Positions 62,941 to 64,000 of a stretch of 64,000 nucleotides of DNA are shown piece by piece (the stretch's first letter is position 1; each line of letters starts with the position of its first letter). The DNA is taken from positions 62,001-126,000 of the forward strand of contig JAKTNV010000164.1 in the NCBI GenBank assembly GCA_022747635.1, in the 5' to 3' direction. This DNA is from Hetaerina americana. Lineage: Eukaryota > Arthropoda > Insecta > Odonata > Calopterygidae. The notes beneath the pieces are model-generated. The model was not told where the DNA came from. It was given only the letters and a program-made list of their open reading frames with translations, and ran no database searches. The position numbers and the translations under genes are program-made.

Positions 62941-64000
62941 ATGGACTATACAAAGATTTTGAGTCCTGGCAACTATGGGGCTCGGCCCAATCGGCCGTGT
63001 GTGGTAGCCGGCAGCGGGGGAGGCAAGGCTTCCGCGGTCGTCATCCCACGAAACCCTTGCAAGAGAAAACCGGCAGCAGCAGGACAGAAAACGCAACAGA
63101 AGGAGACCAAATTAATTAGAATAGGAACGTGGAATGTCAGGACAATGATGAGGACAGGGAAACTGGTGAATGATAAGCGACAGATGGAAAGGGGAAATAT
63201 CGATATTTTAGGTCTATGCGAGGTGAGATGGAAAGATAGCGGGAATTATTGGAGTGATAAGTATAGAATAATATACAGCGGCGGGGACGAGAGCCAACGA
63301 GGGGTTGCTATAGTATTAAATGATGAGGTAGGGAGAAGCGTAGTCAACATAGAGCCGGTACCAGATAGAATACTACTAGTAGAGATAAAAACAGAACCGA
63401 CGAACTTGGTTATTATTCAGGTATACATGCAACCGAGCAACCAGAAGGCAGAGGAGGTCGATAGGATATACGATCAGTTAGAGGACATAATCGCGTTTGA
63501 ACCTGTAGGGAAACATTTGATAGTGATGGCGGATTGGAATGCGACGGTAGGCTAAGGAAGAGATGGTGATGAGGTCCGGGACTACGGTTTAGGCACAAGG
63601 AATGACCGCGGGGATAAAGCAGTTAAGTTCTGCTGGAGACGGGCTAGTCATCACCAACACTTGGTTTAGACACCACAAAAGATGCAAGTATACATGGAAA
63701 ATGCCAGGTGACTCGGAGAGGTATCAGCTAGATTATATCCTGGTTAGACACAGTTTTAGCAAACGTGTGATAAATTCGCACAGCTTCCCGGGAGCGGATG
63801 CGGACTTAGACCACAATTTAGTTGTTATGAACTGTAGCGTCCGTTTCGAAAAAATACGGCAGGGGCGGCGAGTTGGAAAATGGAATGTAGAAGCATTAAA
63901 TGGTTTGAAAATGAAGGAATTCAAACAGGTGGTAGGAGAAATCATGGCGGATGGTGAAGAGCTACGTACTATCAAGGGAAAATGGGAATGTATCAAGAAA
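62941..64000 (+). pseudogene. RTE-type LINE endonuclease relic, copy B (runs off window)
   Basis: Opening motif TWNVRTM is intact here, unlike copy A. CEVRWKDSGNYW, VAIVLNDEVG and LIVMADWNATVG follow. A TAA at 63553-63555 ends the frame where copy A reads GAA. The later frame change near 63630 is shared. Continues with TWFRHHKRC, LDYILVR and the Asp-His motif DADLDHNLVVM to the edge. Confidence 0.8.

Overview
The window is eukaryotic, almost certainly arthropod and probably insect, repeat-rich DNA. I found no host gene. Nearly every recognisable reading frame belongs to a mobile element: one complete Polinton/Maverick, errantivirus-like (gypsy/Ty3 plus env) retroelements, several non-LTR retrotransposons (Jockey-type, RTE-type and an EN/CCHC type), a Penelope-like relic, a mariner deletion derivative, a probable piggyBac relic and a tRNA-related insertion. 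Spliced genes inside the Polinton, TATA-type promoters, TA microsatellites and nested insertions all fit an arthropod genome.

Layout. 1-8313 is copy A of a composite block: LTR with promoter, broken gypsy gag/pol containing a tRNA-like insertion, a reversed LINE endonuclease and CCHC ORF1, a TA microsatellite and an RTE endonuclease. A second copy, B, fills 55928-64000 and runs off the window. 8300-14300 holds the rest of the RTE element, interrupted by a reversed LINE, then LINE debris, AT-rich DNA, a diverged third copy of the block's flank (12395-12865), a perfect hairpin and a Penelope relic.

14307-31432 is a 17.1-kb Polinton, bounded by ~490-bp terminal inverted repeats and a perfect 6-bp target duplication (CTTCCT). 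Its minus-strand block reads, in order: a 102-aa protein, protein-primed DNA polymerase B (broken at a TA tract), packaging ATPase, a small glycine/hydrophobic-tail protein, a basic protein overlapping the integrase, chromodomain integrase, minor capsid (penton) protein, a basic core/lytic-type peptide, major capsid protein, cysteine protease and three small proteins. Plus-strand genes lie at both ends: a 197-aa orphan on the left, and a spliced dUTPase plus a second spliced small gene on the right. Together these are a set for replication (polymerase, dUTPase), integration (integrase) and virion building (two capsid proteins, ATPase, protease). The polymerase break means this copy could not replicate itself unaided.

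31433-55927 is a nest of retroelements: a mariner deletion derivative, a Jockey-type LINE relic, an LTR fragment, a reversed degenerate Jockey-type LINE (33931-37970), and an errantivirus-like element (LTR end at 38440, gag, protease, RT without its catalytic motif, integrase, an unexplained proline/arginine-rich frame, and a broken env). Its integrase is split by a reversed LINE with two open ORFs (42783-47160). After env come remnants of another gypsy element, another LINE relic and a piggyBac-like tail.

The most interesting items are the intact Polinton boundaries with uncharacterised accessory genes and intron-containing dUTPase, the two 8-kb composite copies, the open-frame LINE, and the extra frame between integrase and env.
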